Positions 63,482-64,000 of a stretch of DNA of 64,000 bases are shown piece after piece. A program made the translations under genes and the position numbers. The notes beneath the pieces are model-generated. The model did not search any database, had not been told where the DNA came from, and saw only the letters and a program-made list of their open reading frames with translations. The DNA lies in assembly GCA_963691815.1 (NCBI GenBank), contig OY829648.1, forward strand, positions 25,970,917 to 26,034,916, in the 5' to 3' direction. This DNA is from Echiichthys vipera. Lineage: Eukaryota; Chordata; Actinopteri; Perciformes; Trachinidae. Numbering within the stretch: position 1 is the first letter of the stretch; each line of letters opens with the position of its first letter.

Positions 63482-64000
63482 GTGACCATAGTTCATAGTA
63501 CATATGTATCAAAGAAAGGAGTAGTAGCACAAGTCCTGCTCACTGTAGAGCAGGCAGAGTGGTACAACATGGGTGACACTGCAACACCCCATATTAGCTT
63601 AGCATTAGGAGCAGGAAGTCAAGCTAAAGATTTAGGGCCCATGGTAAAAACAACATCTCAGTTACAGGACTGGGAACAAACCACAATCCCGGCAGTCACA
63701 TACTCTAAAGAAGGACAGGTGTACAAGATCACTCATCACATCACCTCACAATCAGAATTAGAGAAAAATGTAATCCAGGCATCACCTCAAAATTTTGACC
63801 AGGCATAGTGTAATAGCGTTAATCTCATCATCCGTTTTTACTCTATCAGGCTCTCGACTGAGAAAAGTAGTGGACGGCTTAGATGCAAATATAATGTACA
63901 CACACAAAGGAGTTAATGCAGCAAGCTGTTTAGCAGTTCCAGATGACGAAAACCCACATGACTGCATTCCACTGACAACGCAAGCCACTATAGTGAGACC
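63482..64000 (+). pseudogene. ERV pol, continuation to the window edge
   Basis: A frame to 63,808 with ISLALGAGSQAKDLGPMVKT matches 4,605-4,770. After a frame break, VVDGLDANIMYTHKGVNAAS and a CLAVPDDENPHDCIPL segment continue to the edge. The RT proper is not reached. Confidence 0.65.

Larger units (their letters stand above)
56820..64000 (+). mobile_element. Endogenous retrovirus, 5' LTR to start of pol, runs off the window
   Basis: Order: LTR, tRNA-Trp-type primer binding site, long leader, gag with PPPY and CCHC motifs, protease with DTG motif, pol. The frames are broken and two SINE-like and one LINE fragment have inserted. Same family as the pol remnant at 4,340-7,025 and as the LTR at 28,728-32,693. 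It inserted into the copy-B hAT after the duplication. Confidence 0.8.

Overview
The window looks like repeat-rich nuclear DNA of a ray-finned (probably percomorph teleost) fish. The basis is a dense mix of teleost-type hAT, L1, R2/NeSL-like, ERV and SINE-like elements, a fragment of a B7/HHLA2-like immunoglobulin gene, eukaryotic splice sites and poly(A) signals, and an endogenous Polinton/adintovirus-like DNA virus. Family names come from recognised protein motifs; no database search was run.

Layout. 1-4,080: hAT ends, a three-exon two-zinc-finger gene with one frameshift, and a truncated ZMYM/TTF-type hAT. 4,340-7,025: a decayed endogenous retrovirus pol (RT, RNase H, integrase). From about 7,030 a 27.4-kb unit appears to be tandemly duplicated: copy A is 7,030-34,475, and copy B starts at about 34,476 and can be followed to 56,819. 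Each copy carries (i) an intronless, TATA-driven gene for a protein with an 18-bp (6-residue) Q-M-Y/H-G-P-P repeat and a coiled-coil tail, (ii) an L1 endonuclease remnant, (iii) the same defective Polinton/adintovirus, and (iv) an ERV LTR carrying a ZBED/SCAND3-like hAT. The part of the unit that follows in A (32.7-34.5 kb: LINE fragment and Ig-V gene fragment) should lie beyond the right edge for copy B. 56,820-64,000: a second ERV of the family seen at 4.3-7.0 kb, with LTR, tRNA-Trp-type primer binding site, gag, protease and the start of pol.

The viral element has a DNA polymerase B N-terminal half, the C-terminal half of a packaging ATPase, a small pX-like protein and a 262-residue conserved protein on the plus strand. 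On the minus strand are an adenain-like protease, the major capsid protein, a pVI-like protein, the penton/minor capsid protein, an integrase with a chromodomain-like tail, and a terminal HPSQ-motif protein. Both copies share the same large internal deletion (polymerase palm plus ATPase Walker A), the same integrase stop and the same capsid frameshifts, so it was already dead before it was duplicated. The two copies then gained different insertions. A received an R2/NeSL-like retrotransposon, itself split by hAT elements. B received a stack of nested hATs, one of which (40,613-45,802) still encodes an apparently complete four-exon transposase.

Most striking: the paired repeat-protein genes, whose length differs by exactly six repeat units with no other indel; terminal inverted repeats of the viral element that encode a shared N-terminus for its two outermost genes; an intact hAT transposase with near-perfect target-site duplications; and a 95-bp perfect foldback element.
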